DNA of 64,000 nucleotides from assembly GCF_016618195.1 (NCBI RefSeq), contig NZ_CP067099.1, positions 1,674,001 through 1,738,000 on the forward strand, in the 5' to 3' direction. The notes beneath the pieces are model-generated. The model had not been told where the DNA came from. It worked only from the letters and a program-made list of their open reading frames with translations, and ran no database searches. The stretch is from Providencia manganoxydans (GTDB lineage: Bacteria; Pseudomonadota; Gammaproteobacteria; Enterobacterales; Enterobacteriaceae). This document shows positions 10,122 through 20,823 of this stretch, one piece after another. The first letter of the stretch is position 1. Each line of letters starts with the position of its first letter. The position numbers were made by a program, and so were the translations under genes.

Positions 10122-11414
10122 GTGGCAAAAAATATCCAGGCCGTTCGTGGCATGAACGATTACCTGCCGGCAGACACTCGAGTCTGGCAGAAAATTGAAG
10201 CAGTTCTTAAAAATATTTTACAAGGATATAGCTTTAGTGAAATTCGTACCCCGATTGTAGAGCATACCCCGCTATTTAGTAGGGCAATTGGTGAAGTGAC
10301 CGATGTGGTTGAAAAAGAGATGTATACCTTTATCGATCGCCAAGAAAGCGATAAAGAGCCAATCAGCCTCACTTTGCGCCCTGAAAATACTGCCGGTTGT
10401 GTCCGCGCAGGTATAGAGCATGGTTTGCTGTACAATCAGGAACAGCGTTTATGGTATCTTGGGCCAATGTTCCGTCATGAACGTCCGCAAAAAGGGCGTT
10501 ACCGTCAATTTCACCAGCTGGGAGCAGAAGTTTTTGGTCTAGCCGGCCCTGATATTGATGCTGAAATGATTATGATGACTGCGCGTTGGTGGCGTGCTTT
10601 AGGCATCAGTGAACATGTCACGTTAGAGTTGAACTCGATTGGCTCTTTAGAAGCTCGTGCACGTTATCGCGAAGCATTAGTTGAGTTCCTTGAGCAACAT
10701 AAAGATAAACTCGATGAAGATTGCAAGCGTCGTATGTACACTAACCCAATGCGTGTTTTGGATTCGAAAAATAAAGATGTGCAGACATTACTTAATGACG
10801 CACCTGAATTGTTTGAATATTTAGATGATGAATCGCGAGAGCATTTCGATGGTTTATGTAAATTATTGGATGCGGCGGGTATTGGATATCGTGTCAATCA
10901 GCGCTTAGTTCGTGGTCTTGATTATTATAACCGCACCGTGTTTGAATGGGTAACAACGGCATTAGGTTCACAAGGTACAGTATGTGCCGGTGGTCGTTAT
11001 GATGGCCTAGTTGAACAGTTGGGTGGCCGTGCAACACCAGCTGTTGGTTTTGCAATGGGTATGGAACGTATGGTTTTATTAGTTAAAGACCTTAACCCAA
11101 GTTTTACTGCTGATGAATCAGTGACCGATGTTTATTTGGCATCATTTGGTGAAAATAGTCAAAAATCAGCGTTAATGTTAGCAGAACAAGTCCGTGATGC
11201 GTTACCAACACTGCGTGTGATGACAAACCACGGCGGCGGTAATTTTAAGAAACAATTAGCGCGCGCAGATAAACAAGGCGCTAAAATTGCTTTGATTTTA
11301 GGCGATGATGAAATCTTAAATAACCAAGTTGGTGTTAAAGATTTGCGCACAGGTGAGCAAGAAACGATTTCACAACAGCATTTAGCCCAGCGTTTAGCTG
11401 AACTGTTAGGTTAA
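10122..11414 (+). CDS. hisS: Histidyl-tRNA synthetase
   Basis: HisRS charges tRNA-His and is a class II synthetase acting as a homodimer. The 430-residue protein (424 in E. coli) shows motif 2 ([18 protein letters not shown]), the HisA motif [15 protein letters not shown], motif 3 (GFAMGMERM) and the C-terminal anticodon-binding domain. The start is GTG at 10122, giving [15 protein letters not shown] as in E. coli. yfgM follows 10 bases later and bamB 33 bases after that, forming a probable operon. Confidence 0.97.
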   Translation: MAKNIQAVRGMNDYLPADTRVWQKIEAVLKNILQGYSFSEIRTPIVEHTPLFSRAIGEVTDVVEKEMYTFIDRQESDKEPISLTLRPENTAGCVRAGIEHGLLYNQEQRLWYLGPMFRHERPQKGRYRQFHQLGAEVFGLAGPDIDAEMIMMTARWWRALGISEHVTLELNSIGSLEARARYREALVEFLEQHKDKLDEDCKRRMYTNPMRVLDSKNKDVQTLLNDAPELFEYLDDESREHFDGLCKLLDAAGIGYRVNQRLVRGLDYYNRTVFEWVTTALGSQGTVCAGGRYDGLVEQLGGRATPAVGFAMGMERMVLLVKDLNPSFTADESVTDVYLASFGENSQKSALMLAEQVRDALPTLRVMTNHGGGNFKKQLARADKQGAKIALILGDDEILNNQVGVKDLRTGEQETISQQHLAQRLAELLG

Positions 11415-11424
11415 GGAGAGACAA

Positions 11425-12045
11425 GTGGAAGTCTATACAAACGAAAATGATCAAGTTGATGCGATTAAACGCTTTTTTGCTAATAATGGTGTTGCGTTAG
11501 TTGTTGGGCTTGTTTTAGGTGTTGGTGCTGTTTTTGGGTGGAACTATTGGCAGTCTCATAAAACGAATGTACTGCAAGAAAGCGCACAAAAATTTGAAAA
11601 CGTTAGCACTCAACTGCACTCTGGTTCAGCTCAAGGGATTGAGGCCGCACAAAAATTCGCGGCAGAAACCAATGATGTTTATAGCGCGATGATTGGTTTA
11701 GAACTGGCTCAGGTCGCGGTTGATAAAGGCGACTTAGCAATGGCTGAAAAGTCATTAGCAAATGCTTTAGAGAAAGCCAAAACGGAAGATATGGCAGATT
11801 TAATTAATTTGCGTTTAGCTAGAGTACAACTTGCGCTTGGTAATGCAGATGCAGCGCTAGCGTCTATTGGTAATATTAAAGCGAAATCATGGCAGGCTGC
11901 TGCACAAGATGTTCGTGGGGATGCATTACTTCAAAAAGGTGATATAGCAGGTGCTAAAGCTGCATATACACAAGGGCTAGATAGTGAAGGATCACAGACC
12001 CTTAAAGGTCTCCTTACCCTTAAACTGAATAACGTGTCTAATTAA
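11425..12045 (+). CDS. yfgM: Ancillary SecYEG translocon subunit YfgM
   Basis: YfgM is an inner-membrane protein with a periplasmic TPR-like domain that binds the Sec translocon and PpiD and helps hand over exported proteins. The 206-residue product has a short cytoplasmic start, one membrane segment (about residues 20-40), and helical TPR-like repeats in the rest. The start is GTG, placed 7 bases after a strong AAGGAGAG. It lies between hisS and bamB, the same order as E. coli. Confidence 0.95.
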   Translation: MEVYTNENDQVDAIKRFFANNGVALVVGLVLGVGAVFGWNYWQSHKTNVLQESAQKFENVSTQLHSGSAQGIEAAQKFAAETNDVYSAMIGLELAQVAVDKGDLAMAEKSLANALEKAKTEDMADLINLRLARVQLALGNADAALASIGNIKAKSWQAAAQDVRGDALLQKGDIAGAKAAYTQGLDSEGSQTLKGLLTLKLNNVSN

Positions 12046-12078
12046 TTCATAACATAACGTAGAAAGGAAACGATTAAC

Positions 12079-13251
12079 ATGCAGTTGCGGAAAACACTTT
12101 TGATTGGCCTAGTCGCTTCAGCTTTACTTGCCGGTTGTTCCAGCGAAACTGATTCTATCGTTATGGCACCACTCCCACAGGTTGAAAATCAATTTACCCC
12201 ATCTATCGTTTGGGATAAATCAGTCGGTAATGGTGTGGAACAATTTTATTCTGATTTATCGCCAGTTTGGGATGGTAGCTCAATCTATGCGGCTGATCGC
12301 AAAGGGTTAGTGAAAGCATTTGAACTGGATAGTGGTAAAGAAATTTGGTCTGTTGATCTTTCTAAGCGTACAGGTTTTCTTTCTGCCAACTTATCTGCAC
12401 TGCTATCAGGTGGGTTAACCGTTTCTGGTGATCATATTTATATTGGCACTGAGCGTGGAACCGTGATTGCCCTAAACAAAGAAGACGGCTCAGTTGTTTG
12501 GGATGTGGAAGTTGCGGGTGAAGCACTTTCTCGTCCGGTCGCCAGTAACGGTTTTGTGATTGTTCATACCAGTAATGGAATGTTACAAGCACTTGATGAG
12601 AACAACGGTGAAATCAAATGGACAGTGAATATGGATACCCCATCACTGTCCGTGAGAGGCGAGTCAGCACCAAGTGTGGCATATGGTGCAGCAATTGTGG
12701 GTGGTGACAATGGTCGCGTGAGCGCGGTATTACTGTCACAAGGCCAATTAATTTGGCAGCAACGCATTTCTCAAGTGACCAGCTCTACTGAAATTGGTCG
12801 CTTGGATGATGTGGATATGACGCCAGTTATTGATGACGGTATGATCTATGCAATTGCTTATAACGGAACGTTAGCTGCATTGGATATGCGTTCAGGCCAA
12901 ATCAAATGGAAACGCGATCTCGGTTCTGTCAACAATATGGTGTTGTCGGGTGAAAATCTCTACCTTGTTGATCAAAATGACCGTGTTCTATCCGTTCGTA
13001 AGAGTGATGGTGTGACATTGTGGACGCAAGAAGGTTTATTAAACCGTAATTTGAGCGCTCCAGAAATGTACAATGGCTACATTGTTGTTGGTGATAAAGA
13101 AGGTTATCTGCATTGGTTGGATATGAGCACGGGTGGTTTTGTGGCACAAAACAAGCTCAACAGCTCAGGTATCCATAGCCGCCCTGTGGTAGCCAGTGAT
13201 AAACTTATGATCCAGACAAGAAACGGCACAGTTTATCTGTTGACGCGTTAA
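12079..13251 (+). CDS. bamB: Outer membrane assembly lipoprotein BamB
   Basis: BamB is the beta-propeller lipoprotein of the BAM complex, which inserts beta-barrel proteins into the outer membrane. The 390-residue protein has a signal peptide ending in the lipobox LLAGC (Cys20) followed by Ser-Ser, consistent with outer-membrane sorting. It has repeated PQQ-type blades with motifs such as ALDMRSGQIKWK and LDENNGEIKW. An AGAAAGGAAA ribosome binding site precedes the ATG. Confidence 0.97.
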   Translation: MQLRKTLLIGLVASALLAGCSSETDSIVMAPLPQVENQFTPSIVWDKSVGNGVEQFYSDLSPVWDGSSIYAADRKGLVKAFELDSGKEIWSVDLSKRTGFLSANLSALLSGGLTVSGDHIYIGTERGTVIALNKEDGSVVWDVEVAGEALSRPVASNGFVIVHTSNGMLQALDENNGEIKWTVNMDTPSLSVRGESAPSVAYGAAIVGGDNGRVSAVLLSQGQLIWQQRISQVTSSTEIGRLDDVDMTPVIDDGMIYAIAYNGTLAALDMRSGQIKWKRDLGSVNNMVLSGENLYLVDQNDRVLSVRKSDGVTLWTQEGLLNRNLSAPEMYNGYIVVGDKEGYLHWLDMSTGGFVAQNKLNSSGIHSRPVVASDKLMIQTRNGTVYLLTR

Positions 13252-13285
13252 TTTTCTGACAAGTCACCAATTTCTCTATAAAATT

Positions 13286-13327
13286 AACGGTTCCTGATGT
13301 AGGAGCCGTTTCGTTTTTTGTTTTTTG
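13286..13327 (+). terminator. Rho-independent terminator after bamB
   Basis: A 9-bp stem with one G-T pair (AACGGTTCC at 13286-13294, GGAGCCGTT at 13302-13310) is followed by a long T-rich tail. Confidence 0.85.
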
Positions 13328-13388
13328 TGTTTATTTTAGTCACGACACAAAATTCTTTTAGTTAATTAAAGTAGTGAGGCATCAAATA

Positions 13389-14861
13389 ATGATACCCGTC
13401 GTAGCGCTGGTTGGGCGTCCAAACGTAGGAAAATCCACGTTATTTAACCGATTAACCCGTACCCGTGATGCACTGGTAGCGGATTTTCCCGGTCTGACTC
13501 GTGATCGTAAATATGGTCGTGCTGAAGTAGAAGGGCATGAATTTATTATTATCGACACCGGTGGTATCGATGGCACCGAGGAAGGTGTCGAAACCCATAT
13601 GGCTGCGCAATCATTGCAAGCTATTGAAGAAGCTGATGTGGTTCTATTTATGGTCGATGCACGAGCAGGGTTAATGCCTGCGGACGAGGGGATCGCCAAG
13701 CATCTACGTAGCCGTAAGAAAAAAACTTATTTAGTTGCCAATAAAACAGATGGTATCGATGCTGATAGTGCAATTGGTGATTTTTATTCTTTAGGTTTAG
13801 GTGAAATCCATTCTATTGCTGCATCGCATGGTCGTGGTGTAACACAGTTAATTGAAAAATCACTGAAGCCTTTTATTGAAATCGAAGAAGACGTTGAGCT
13901 GACCGAAGAAGAAGAAAATGCCGCTTACTGGGCAGCCCAAGAGGAAAATGCGCAATTCGAGGACGAAGAAGATGATTTTGATCCAACCACATTGCCAATC
14001 AAATTGGCGATAGTGGGGCGGCCAAATGTCGGTAAATCTACACTAACAAACCGTATCCTTGGTGAAGATCGTGTTGTGGTATTTGATATGCCAGGTACAA
14101 CACGTGATAGCATCTATATCCCAATGGAGCGTGATGAACGCGAGTATATTTTGATTGATACGGCAGGGGTCCGTAAACGCGGTAAAGTGACTGAAACTGT
14201 TGAAAAATTCTCAGTGATTAAAACATTACAAGCTATCGAAGATGCTAACGTTGTATTGTTGGTTATCGATGCACGCGAAGGGATTTCTGACCAAGACCTA
14301 TCGTTATTAGGTTTTATTTTGAACGCAGGTCGTTCTTTAGTTATCGCCGTTAATAAATGGGATGGTATGAAGCCTGAAGATCGTGATCATGTAAAAGACA
14401 TGCTCGAATTACGTCTTGGCTTTGTTGATTTTGCACGTATCCATTTTATTTCTGCATTACATGGTAGCGGTGTTGGTAACTTATTTGAATCTGTTCAAGA
14501 AGCTTATGAGTCAGCCACCCGCCGTGTAGGTACGGCTTTACTGACACGTATCATGAAAATGGCGGAAGATGAGCACCAACCACCATTGATCCGTGGTCGT
14601 CGCGTTAAAATGAAATATGCGCACGCAGGTGGCCATAACCCACCAATTGTTGTGATCCACGGCAACCAAGTTTCTGATTTACCAGATAGTTATAAACGTT
14701 ATCTGATGAACTACTTCCGTCGTTCATTACAGGTGATGGGAACACCGATTCGTATTCAATTTAAAGAGGGCGAAAACCCTTATGCAAACAAAAAGAATCA
14801 GTTAACGGCCACTCAGCTGCGTAAACGTAAGCGTTTAATGCAGCATTTGAAAAAACGTTAA
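13389..14861 (+). CDS. der: GTPase Der (EngA)
   Basis: Der is an essential double GTPase needed for 50S ribosomal subunit maturation. The 490-residue protein has two G domains, each with GRPNVGKST (from about residues 8 and 210), DxPG and NKxD motifs, an acidic linker, and a C-terminal KH-like domain ending in a basic tail. The start is ATG 13389 (MIPVVALVG), matching E. coli MVPVVALVG; GAGGC lies 8 bases upstream. A GTG at 13374 would add five residues and is rejected. Confidence 0.96.
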   Translation: MIPVVALVGRPNVGKSTLFNRLTRTRDALVADFPGLTRDRKYGRAEVEGHEFIIIDTGGIDGTEEGVETHMAAQSLQAIEEADVVLFMVDARAGLMPADEGIAKHLRSRKKKTYLVANKTDGIDADSAIGDFYSLGLGEIHSIAASHGRGVTQLIEKSLKPFIEIEEDVELTEEEENAAYWAAQEENAQFEDEEDDFDPTTLPIKLAIVGRPNVGKSTLTNRILGEDRVVVFDMPGTTRDSIYIPMERDEREYILIDTAGVRKRGKVTETVEKFSVIKTLQAIEDANVVLLVIDAREGISDQDLSLLGFILNAGRSLVIAVNKWDGMKPEDRDHVKDMLELRLGFVDFARIHFISALHGSGVGNLFESVQEAYESATRRVGTALLTRIMKMAEDEHQPPLIRGRRVKMKYAHAGGHNPPIVVIHGNQVSDLPDSYKRYLMNYFRRSLQVMGTPIRIQFKEGENPYANKKNQLTATQLRKRKRLMQHLKKR

Positions 14862-14866
14862 CAATA

Positions 14867-14936
14867 TATACTCTAAATAATTCGAGGCGTAGCATACCTT
14901 AACGAAATGCCTGCCTCTTGAAATATGAGGAGTATA
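14867..14936. repeat. ERIC-like repeat, 70 bp
   Basis: It begins TATACTCTAAATAATTCGAG and ends CTCTTGAAATATGAGGAGTATA, the inverted ends of the family. An internal AGCATACCTTAACGAAA segment is shared with the copy at 38116-38256. It starts five bases after the der stop codon. Confidence 0.8.
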
Positions 14937-14964
14937 GAAGTCACAGAGAATGTGCGCTTCTAAC

Positions 14965-14998
14965 AAGCCGTAATGGTATCCACTGTTACGGCTTTCTA
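14965..14998 (+). terminator. Hairpin between der and rluF
   Basis: A perfect 9-bp stem (AAGCCGTAA at 14965-14973, TTACGGCTT at 14986-14994) is followed by a short TCTAAT tail. It may be the der terminator. Confidence 0.45.
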
Positions 14999-15045
14999 AT
15001 ATTGGGAGAAAAGAGCTCCTGCAATGCAGATTACAGAGGGTAACC

Positions 15046-15921
15046 ATGCAAACTCAATCTTCTACACGTCTTAACAAATACATTAGTGAAAGTGGTATTT
15101 GCTCAAGACGTGATGCAGATCGCTACATTGAACAAGGTAATGTTTTTATCAATGGCAAACGCGCGGCTATTGGCGATCAAGTTTTTAGTGGTGATGTTGT
15201 CAAAGTGAATGGGCAACTTATTGAACCAAGAAATGAAGAAGATTTGGTGCTAATTGCACTGAACAAGCCAGTTGGTATAGTGAGTACCACCGAAAGTGGC
15301 GAAAAAGATAATATTGTCGATTATGTTAACCACAGTAAACGTATTTTCCCTATTGGTCGTCTAGACAAAGACTCACAAGGCTTGATTTTTTTAACTAACC
15401 ACGGCGATTTGGTTAATAAGATCTTACGCGCTGGCAATGAGCATGAAAAAGAGTATTTGGTTACCGTCAATAAACCCGTGACTGAAGAGTTTATTCGAGG
15501 GATGGGAGCTGGCGTACCGATCCTAGGGACGATGACCAAGAAATGTAAGGTGAAAAAAGAAGCACCATTTGTATTTCGTATTACCTTAGTTCAAGGACTT
15601 AATCGTCAAATTCGCCGTATGTGTGAACATTTTGGTTTTGAGGTCACGAAATTAGAGCGAGTTAGAATTATGAATGTGGGTCTTTCGGGGATCCCATTAG
15701 GGGAGTGGCGAGACTTAACTGATGATGAGTTAATTAAGTTATTTGAAATGATTGAAAAATCAGAAGCAGATGCCAAGCCGAAGAAACCTGTAAAAGCTAA
15801 AACACCCGCGAGTGGAAAAGGCAACAGTAAGCCAAACGCAGGAAATAAATCAAAAGCAACAACGGATACTGCATCTCGTAAACGCTTTACGCAACCAGGA
15901 CGTAAAAAGAAAAAACGTTAA
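15046..15921 (+). CDS. rluF: 23S rRNA pseudouridine(2604) synthase RluF
   Basis: RluF isomerises U2604 of 23S rRNA (and U35 of tRNA-Tyr in E. coli). The 291-residue protein has an N-terminal S4 RNA-binding domain (about residues 7-60), the catalytic Asp107 in GRLDKDSQG, the RluB/E/F-type signature [17 protein letters not shown], and a lysine-rich disordered tail ending RKKKKR. It is collinear with E. coli RluF (290 residues). In E. coli rluF is not next to der, so this junction marks a rearrangement. AGAGGG precedes the ATG. Confidence 0.93.
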   Translation: MQTQSSTRLNKYISESGICSRRDADRYIEQGNVFINGKRAAIGDQVFSGDVVKVNGQLIEPRNEEDLVLIALNKPVGIVSTTESGEKDNIVDYVNHSKRIFPIGRLDKDSQGLIFLTNHGDLVNKILRAGNEHEKEYLVTVNKPVTEEFIRGMGAGVPILGTMTKKCKVKKEAPFVFRITLVQGLNRQIRRMCEHFGFEVTKLERVRIMNVGLSGIPLGEWRDLTDDELIKLFEMIEKSEADAKPKKPVKAKTPASGKGNSKPNAGNKSKATTDTASRKRFTQPGRKKKKR

Positions 15922-15931
15922 TACGATTAAC

Positions 15932-15967
15932 TGTCAGCCGTATCTTATGCTTATGGCTGACAAGTTT
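15932..15967. terminator. Hairpin between convergent rluF and protease genes
   Basis: TGTCAGCC (15932-15939) pairs with GGCTGACA (15955-15962) and AGTTTTG follows. It probably ends rluF transcription. Confidence 0.55.
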
Positions 15968-16000
15968 TGCCATTACTGGCAGACTAACTTATTTAAAGGA

Positions 16001-17161
16001 TTAAACAAATAGACCAACATCTTCCCAGCTTTTTCTCGTGATATTAGCAACACGGTGATCAAATTTTTGATTTGCAGTGTTAATTGTTGCTTTAGCAAAC
16101 TCTTTAAATGTTGCGTTTGATCTCAGTGTACTGTCATACATAGTTTGAACCCAAATTTGCCCTGCGACTTCCCATGAATAACCTCCAAGTGCTGTAGCAA
16201 GTAAGTAGAAGGCTTTGTTTGGGATCCCTGAGTTAATGTGTACACCACCATTATCTTGATATGCAGACAGATGCATATAATCTTGCATATGACCAACTTG
16301 CATATCTTTCATATATTTTCCACCAGAGATTGGAATATTATACCCAGTGCCCGGCTCTTTCATTGAACGTAATGCAGGTGCATGATACTTATCAAGGAAC
16401 AGATTTTCCCCTAATAGCCAGTTAGATTCATTAGCTCGTTCATTTTGAGCATATTGTTTCACCATTATACCTATAACATCAGCAACAGATTCATTGAGTG
16501 CGCCAGATTGGAACCAATAGTCAAAATCAGTTGTGAAGGTTACGAAAGCATGGCTGAGTTCATGGCCAATAATATCGATGTCATTATAAAAGGCACCCAT
16601 ATAGACTCGATCACCATCACCAAAGAAAATGGCTTGTGAATTCCAAAATGCGTTCGCGTAATCTTCACCGTAGTGGATCACCGCATTAATTTGCGAATCA
16701 CAACCAAATAACTTATCAATGCCTAATTTTTCTTTGTAAAAAGAGCGCACTTTACCAACAGAATCATACACAGTGCGCGCGGCGGTTGAAGGTGCGTTAA
16801 TGTCACCTTCTTTCATAATGATTGAAAAATCTTCATGTGGCATGTGTAGGACATATGGATTTGGTGCTGAGTTATCTAACGATAGATCAGAGCGTGAACA
16901 AATAGGTAAATTAGAATGTGCATGCCAACTAGACTCCTCATTTTGCTGTGCATCTCTAATGATACGTTCATACCGATTACCTGGGCTTGCCACATTCATA
17001 AATAAAGATCTTAATAGTTCCTTATCTTCTAAACTGTATGCTTTGCTCATTAATTCATTAACATGAAGTAACGTTGATTTTTTACTTGGTGAGGGTGAAT
17101 CTTGATACATCTGAGCAACAAGGTAAGGGGGAAGGTAAGAACGACCAAGGATATGACTCAT
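16001..17161 (-). CDS. Protealysin-like M4 family metalloprotease
   Basis: This is a zinc metalloprotease of the thermolysin (M4) family. Numbered from the upstream ATG at 17173, HELSH (204-208) and Glu228 in GALNESVAD supply the zinc ligands and catalytic Glu, and His312 in GGVHINSGIPN is the other catalytic residue. There is no signal peptide. Instead a short N-terminal propeptide has the SYLPPYLV motif typical of protealysin-type precursors, which act inside the cell or leave without Sec. The second ATG (17161) is preferred because GGAG lies six bases before it. No emfourin-like inhibitor gene is adjacent. Confidence 0.9.
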   Translation of the reverse strand: MSHILGRSYLPPYLVAQMYQDSPSPSKKSTLLHVNELMSKAYSLEDKELLRSLFMNVASPGNRYERIIRDAQQNEESSWHAHSNLPICSRSDLSLDNSAPNPYVLHMPHEDFSIIMKEGDINAPSTAARTVYDSVGKVRSFYKEKLGIDKLFGCDSQINAVIHYGEDYANAFWNSQAIFFGDGDRVYMGAFYNDIDIIGHELSHAFVTFTTDFDYWFQSGALNESVADVIGIMVKQYAQNERANESNWLLGENLFLDKYHAPALRSMKEPGTGYNIPISGGKYMKDMQVGHMQDYMHLSAYQDNGGVHINSGIPNKAFYLLATALGGYSWEVAGQIWVQTMYDSTLRSNATFKEFAKATINTANQKFDHRVANITRKSWEDVGLFV

Positions 17162-17173
17162 AATAGACTCCAT

Positions 17174-17320
17174 TTTGTTTGTGAGAATGGAATCATAGGC
17201 GATGAAGTTGATTATGTAACTAGTTGATAGTTAATCATGTTTATTAAAATTTGCTAATTTTTATCACAAAAGCCGCCAAGCATTTTAGCGACTTTAATGA
17301 TAGTAATCACTGTCACTATT
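17174..17320. promoter_or_regulatory. Upstream region of the M4 protease gene
   Basis: This AT-rich stretch lies between the protease gene and the ERIC-like repeat and must hold the protease promoter. No clear operator was recognised. Confidence 0.3.
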
Positions 17321-17463
17321 TATACTCGTCATTTTTCAAGTTGCAGGGCTTTCGTTGAGGTATAAGTGACTACGCTACGCTCGCCAAGTCACAGAGTTTA
17401 TCTATGCTCCCCATCTATCTTCGCTTGTCGCCTACCTGCATCTTGAATTATTTAGAGTCTATC
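17321..17463. repeat. ERIC-like repeat, full length, overlapping the hemF end
   Basis: It starts TATACTCGTCATTTTTCAAG and ends CATCTTGAATTATTTAGAGT, the two inverted ends of the family, with about 140 bp between. The right end runs into hemF and contains its stop codon. Confidence 0.85.
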
Positions 17464-18372
17464 TAGCCAATTTTTTTTAGTGACTAAAAAATCACTGTAT
17501 AACTTAGCTTCGGGGCTATTAGGTTCAGGATGATAATCATATTCCCAACGTACGAGTGGCGGCATGGACATTAAAATAGATTCAGTGCGTCCACCGCTTT
17601 GCAGACCAAATAATGTGCCTCTATCCCACACTAGGTTAAATTCTACATAGCGCCCGCGTCGATAGAGTTGGAATTGACGTTCTCTGTCTCCCCAAGAATG
17701 ATGTCGGCGCTTTTCGACAATAGGAACGTAGGCCTCTAAGAAGCCATTACCGACGGCTTGTGTAAATGCAAAACAAGTCTCGAAATCAGGTTTGTTCAAA
17801 TCATCATAAAACAATCCACCAACACCTCTTGGTTCATCGCGATGTTTTAAATAGAAATATTCATCACACCAATCTTTATAGGTTTGATAGGTGTCAGTGC
17901 CAAATGGCTCGCACAGATCGCGAGCAACACGGTGCCAATGAATAACATCTTCTTCAAAACCATAGTAGGGTGTTAAATCGAATCCACCACCAAACCACCA
18001 AACAGGGGCATGACCTTCTTTTTCGGCAATAAAAAAACGTACATTGGCATGAGTTGTTGGAATGTATGGATTAAGAGGGTGGATCACTAAGGAGACCCCC
18101 ATTGCTTGGTAGCTACGGCCGGCGAGTTCAGGGCGATGCGCTGTTGCTGAAGCAGGCATCTGGTTACCTTGTATATGGGAGAAGTTAACGCCCGCTTGTT
18201 CAAAAATAGCGCCTTGCGTTAATACGCGGCTGCGACCGCCACCACCTTCAGCTCTTTCCCATGTTTGCTCTAGGAAGGTTTCCTTACCATCCAGTTCAGT
18301 TATTTTTTGGCAAATGGTTTCTTGTAGTTCGAGTAAAAAGGCTTTTACGCGAAAAATATCAGGGTAATTCAT
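17452..18372 (-). CDS. hemF: Oxygen-dependent coproporphyrinogen-III oxidase
   Basis: HemF decarboxylates coproporphyrinogen III to protoporphyrinogen IX with O2 in the cytoplasm, a late heme step. The 306-residue protein has the family signatures [17 protein letters not shown] (with nearby conserved His residues), [18 protein letters not shown], and [16 protein letters not shown]. It is slightly longer than E. coli HemF (299). The last codons and the TAA fall inside an ERIC-like repeat end, so the C-terminal residues are repeat-derived. E. coli has amiA next to hemF; it is absent here. Confidence 0.96.
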   Translation of the reverse strand: MNYPDIFRVKAFLLELQETICQKITELDGKETFLEQTWERAEGGGGRSRVLTQGAIFEQAGVNFSHIQGNQMPASATAHRPELAGRSYQAMGVSLVIHPLNPYIPTTHANVRFFIAEKEGHAPVWWFGGGFDLTPYYGFEEDVIHWHRVARDLCEPFGTDTYQTYKDWCDEYFYLKHRDEPRGVGGLFYDDLNKPDFETCFAFTQAVGNGFLEAYVPIVEKRRHHSWGDRERQFQLYRRGRYVEFNLVWDRGTLFGLQSGGRTESILMSMPPLVRWEYDYHPEPNSPEAKLYSDFLVTKKNWLDRL

Positions 18373-18508
18373 TGTTTTCCAATTGAACGGTTGGTAAAAA
18401 AAAGTGAGTAAAGTATACCTTTTTGAATTAAAAAAGGCATATTGAATATTGATTGTGCGCCAAAAGCAGTGATAATGGCAGAAAGCTCAGTTAAAACGGG
18501 TCATCAAT

Positions 18509-18940
18509 ATGGAAATACGTATTTTCCGCCAAAGTGATTTTGAGGAAGTCATCACGCTGTGGGAACGCTGCGACTTAAATGAGTTCGGAGGCGATCCTGA
18601 ACTTGATATTGAACGCAAATTACAATGTGGTGCTGATTTATTTCTGGTTGCTGAAGTGACAGGAGAGGTTGTTGGTACTGTTATGGGAGGCTATGACGGT
18701 ATTAAAGGCTCCGCTTGTTATTTAGCGGTTCATCCAGAGTACCGCGGTCGAGGCATTGCAAATGCTTTAATTAGTCGTTTAGAAAAGAAATTACGTGCTA
18801 GAGGCTGCGGCAGAATTGAATTACTTGTCAATGAAGAGTCCGATTCAGCGATTTGTATGTTTGAAAAAATGCTTTATGAAGAAGAGCAACCTGCACGCCT
18901 TATTTACACTAAAACATTAACAAATGATTTAGATTTTTAG
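18509..18940 (+). CDS. ypeA: GNAT-family acetyltransferase YpeA
   Basis: The product is a 143-residue single-domain GNAT acetyltransferase. The acetyl-CoA loop RGRGIA lies within [20 protein letters not shown], and the N-terminus ([21 protein letters not shown]) is nearly the same as E. coli YpeA, as is [11 protein letters not shown]. The last 25 residues diverge from E. coli. The substrate is unknown. It is divergent from hemF and precedes yfeY as in E. coli. Confidence 0.9.
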   Translation: MEIRIFRQSDFEEVITLWERCDLNEFGGDPELDIERKLQCGADLFLVAEVTGEVVGTVMGGYDGIKGSACYLAVHPEYRGRGIANALISRLEKKLRARGCGRIELLVNEESDSAICMFEKMLYEEEQPARLIYTKTLTNDLDF

Positions 18941-19010
18941 TGTCGGCTGGAATGTTTTTAAAAATAGGTTGTCACAGTAAGCATCAAGTAAATCATTAAT
19001 AGAGGATGTT

Positions 19011-19607
19011 ATGCCTAAAAGTGCAATTGTGAAGGTTTCTCAGATAACCGCACTGACGAGCGTATTGTTATTGTCTGGTTGCGCAGGCTCAGGAGGATTC
19101 TGGTCTTCACTTTCACCGATGAATTGGTTCAGTAGCCCAATAACGGTTAAAGCGGCAGGGGTTGGTGGGATCACTGCTTTTACGCCGATGCAAGCAGATA
19201 TCATTAAAGAGCGTTTGGATAATCGTTATACCATTCGCAGTGGTATGCAAACCGAGCAAGGTGAAATTGTCACTGTTTTCCAAGGCATTGATGATGATAC
19301 GGTTAAGGTTGAGGTGATTGGGCCTGAAAAAGGGCACGTTTCACGGGTTATAATTAACGATCCTAAAATTGTCACTGAATGGGGAACAGAAATCGGTTCG
19401 CAGTTTAGCGATATTTATGAGAAAGCGTTTGGTGCTTGTAAAATAGCTGAGCCGATTAATGACCAGCCAACAGTCGAGTGCATTGCGCCGGAAACATCAC
19501 ATATTGTCTATAGCTTTACTGGTAAATGGCAAGGACCTGAAGGTTTAATGCCACCTGACGATGAGTTAAAAAGCTGGACGATCTCGCAAATAACTTGGAA
19601 AAAATAA
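19011..19607 (+). CDS. yfeY: Lipoprotein YfeY
   Basis: This is a 198-residue lipoprotein (signal peptide ending in lipobox LLSGC, Cys24, followed by Ala-Gly). It resembles E. coli YfeY, which is controlled by the envelope stress factor sigma-E, and lies between ypeA and yfeX as there. I see no convincing sigma-E promoter just upstream, so regulation is not shown by the sequence. The start has AGAGGATGTT ahead of the ATG. Function is unknown. Confidence 0.88.
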   Translation: MPKSAIVKVSQITALTSVLLLSGCAGSGGFWSSLSPMNWFSSPITVKAAGVGGITAFTPMQADIIKERLDNRYTIRSGMQTEQGEIVTVFQGIDDDTVKVEVIGPEKGHVSRVIINDPKIVTEWGTEIGSQFSDIYEKAFGACKIAEPINDQPTVECIAPETSHIVYSFTGKWQGPEGLMPPDDELKSWTISQITWKK

Positions 19608-19626
19608 TACAAATATTATTTAATCG

Positions 19627-19667
19627 CGTGCTTTATGGACCAAATAGGAATAAAGCACGTAATTTTA
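19627..19667 (+). terminator. Terminator after yfeY
   Basis: A perfect 10-bp stem (CGTGCTTTAT at 19627-19636, ATAAAGCACG at 19650-19659) is followed by TAATTTTATC. Confidence 0.65.
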
Positions 19668-19780
19668 TCTTCACTCAATAGTGATTTAATCAAATCAATC
19701 CCATCTATTTCTTACCTGCTGGCAATTATTTGCGTTAAAATAATCTGAGAATTACTTACATATAATAAGAGGTTGATTAC

Positions 19781-20677
19781 ATGTCTCATTCTCAGAGCGG
19801 TATTCTGAAAGATCACAGTCGTTTCGGCATTTTTATTGAAGCAATGGTGCAAGGAACTTTGGATGAAATTAAATTAGGTTGCCAGCACTTTGTGGATGCG
19901 TTGACGCAATTACAAGAACAATATCCAGCCGATCGTTTGGGTGCTGTTGTTGCATTTGGGTCGGATATCTGGAAGCAACTTTCATCATCTGAAAGTGCGC
20001 CTGAATTGAAACCATTTCGTCAACTAGGGAAAGGGCTAGCGCCTGCAACCCAACGTGATTTATTTATTCATATTCAATCTCAACGTCATGATATTAACTT
20101 CTCGTTAGCTCAAGCGGCGTTAAAAGCATTTGGCTCAGCGATTAAAGTTGAGGAAGAGACTCACGGTTTTCGCTGGGTAGAAGAGCGCGATTTGAGTGGA
20201 TTTATTGATGGTAGTGAAAATCCACAAGGTGAAGAAATTGCTGAGGTTGCTCTGATTGCCGATGGTATTGATATGGGCGGCAGCTATATTCTTGTTCAGC
20301 GTTATGAGCATAGTTTGAAAAAATGGGAGCGCTTCTCTGAGCATGAGCAAGAAAAGATGATTGGTCGCACTAAAAAAGATAGCGTTGAGCTTGATGAAAG
20401 TGCCCGTAATGTGACTTCCCACGTTTCACGTGTTGTGGTCGAAGAGGATGGTGAAGAGCTATCTATTATGCGTCATAGCCTACCTTATGGTACTGCGAGT
20501 GGTAAGCATGGTTTGTTCTTTGTCGCTTATTGCGCGCGTTTACATAATATTGAACAACAGTTATTAAGTATGTTTGGTGAAAAAGACGGTAAATATGATG
20601 ATTTGCTGCGTATGACTAAAGCGGTATCAGGTAGTTACTACTTTGCTCCTTCTATTGATAGATTACTTGCACTATAA
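19781..20677 (+). CDS. yfeX: Dyp-type heme peroxidase YfeX
   Basis: This cytoplasmic dye-decolorizing-type peroxidase oxidises porphyrinogens and other substrates with H2O2. The 298-residue protein carries the distal Asp143 in the signature [10 protein letters not shown], the proximal heme ligand His214 in TSHVSRV, and the distal Arg in [11 protein letters not shown]. The length equals E. coli YfeX (299). There is no Tat signal, which agrees with the cytoplasmic subgroup. It stands alone between yfeY and the cysP promoter region. Confidence 0.93.
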   Translation: MSHSQSGILKDHSRFGIFIEAMVQGTLDEIKLGCQHFVDALTQLQEQYPADRLGAVVAFGSDIWKQLSSSESAPELKPFRQLGKGLAPATQRDLFIHIQSQRHDINFSLAQAALKAFGSAIKVEEETHGFRWVEERDLSGFIDGSENPQGEEIAEVALIADGIDMGGSYILVQRYEHSLKKWERFSEHEQEKMIGRTKKDSVELDESARNVTSHVSRVVVEEDGEELSIMRHSLPYGTASGKHGLFFVAYCARLHNIEQQLLSMFGEKDGKYDDLLRMTKAVSGSYYFAPSIDRLLAL

Positions 20678-20823
20678 GCCACAATGATTGTCGCAAGGAA
20701 GCGGCAACTCAATTTTGACACAACCTTCCTGTTCCCATTTCACGTTTTCATGAATAGCACTCATCTAACTAACTTCATGATAAAAAACACTATTTCATTG
20801 CTTATTGCCATAATGTATTGATT

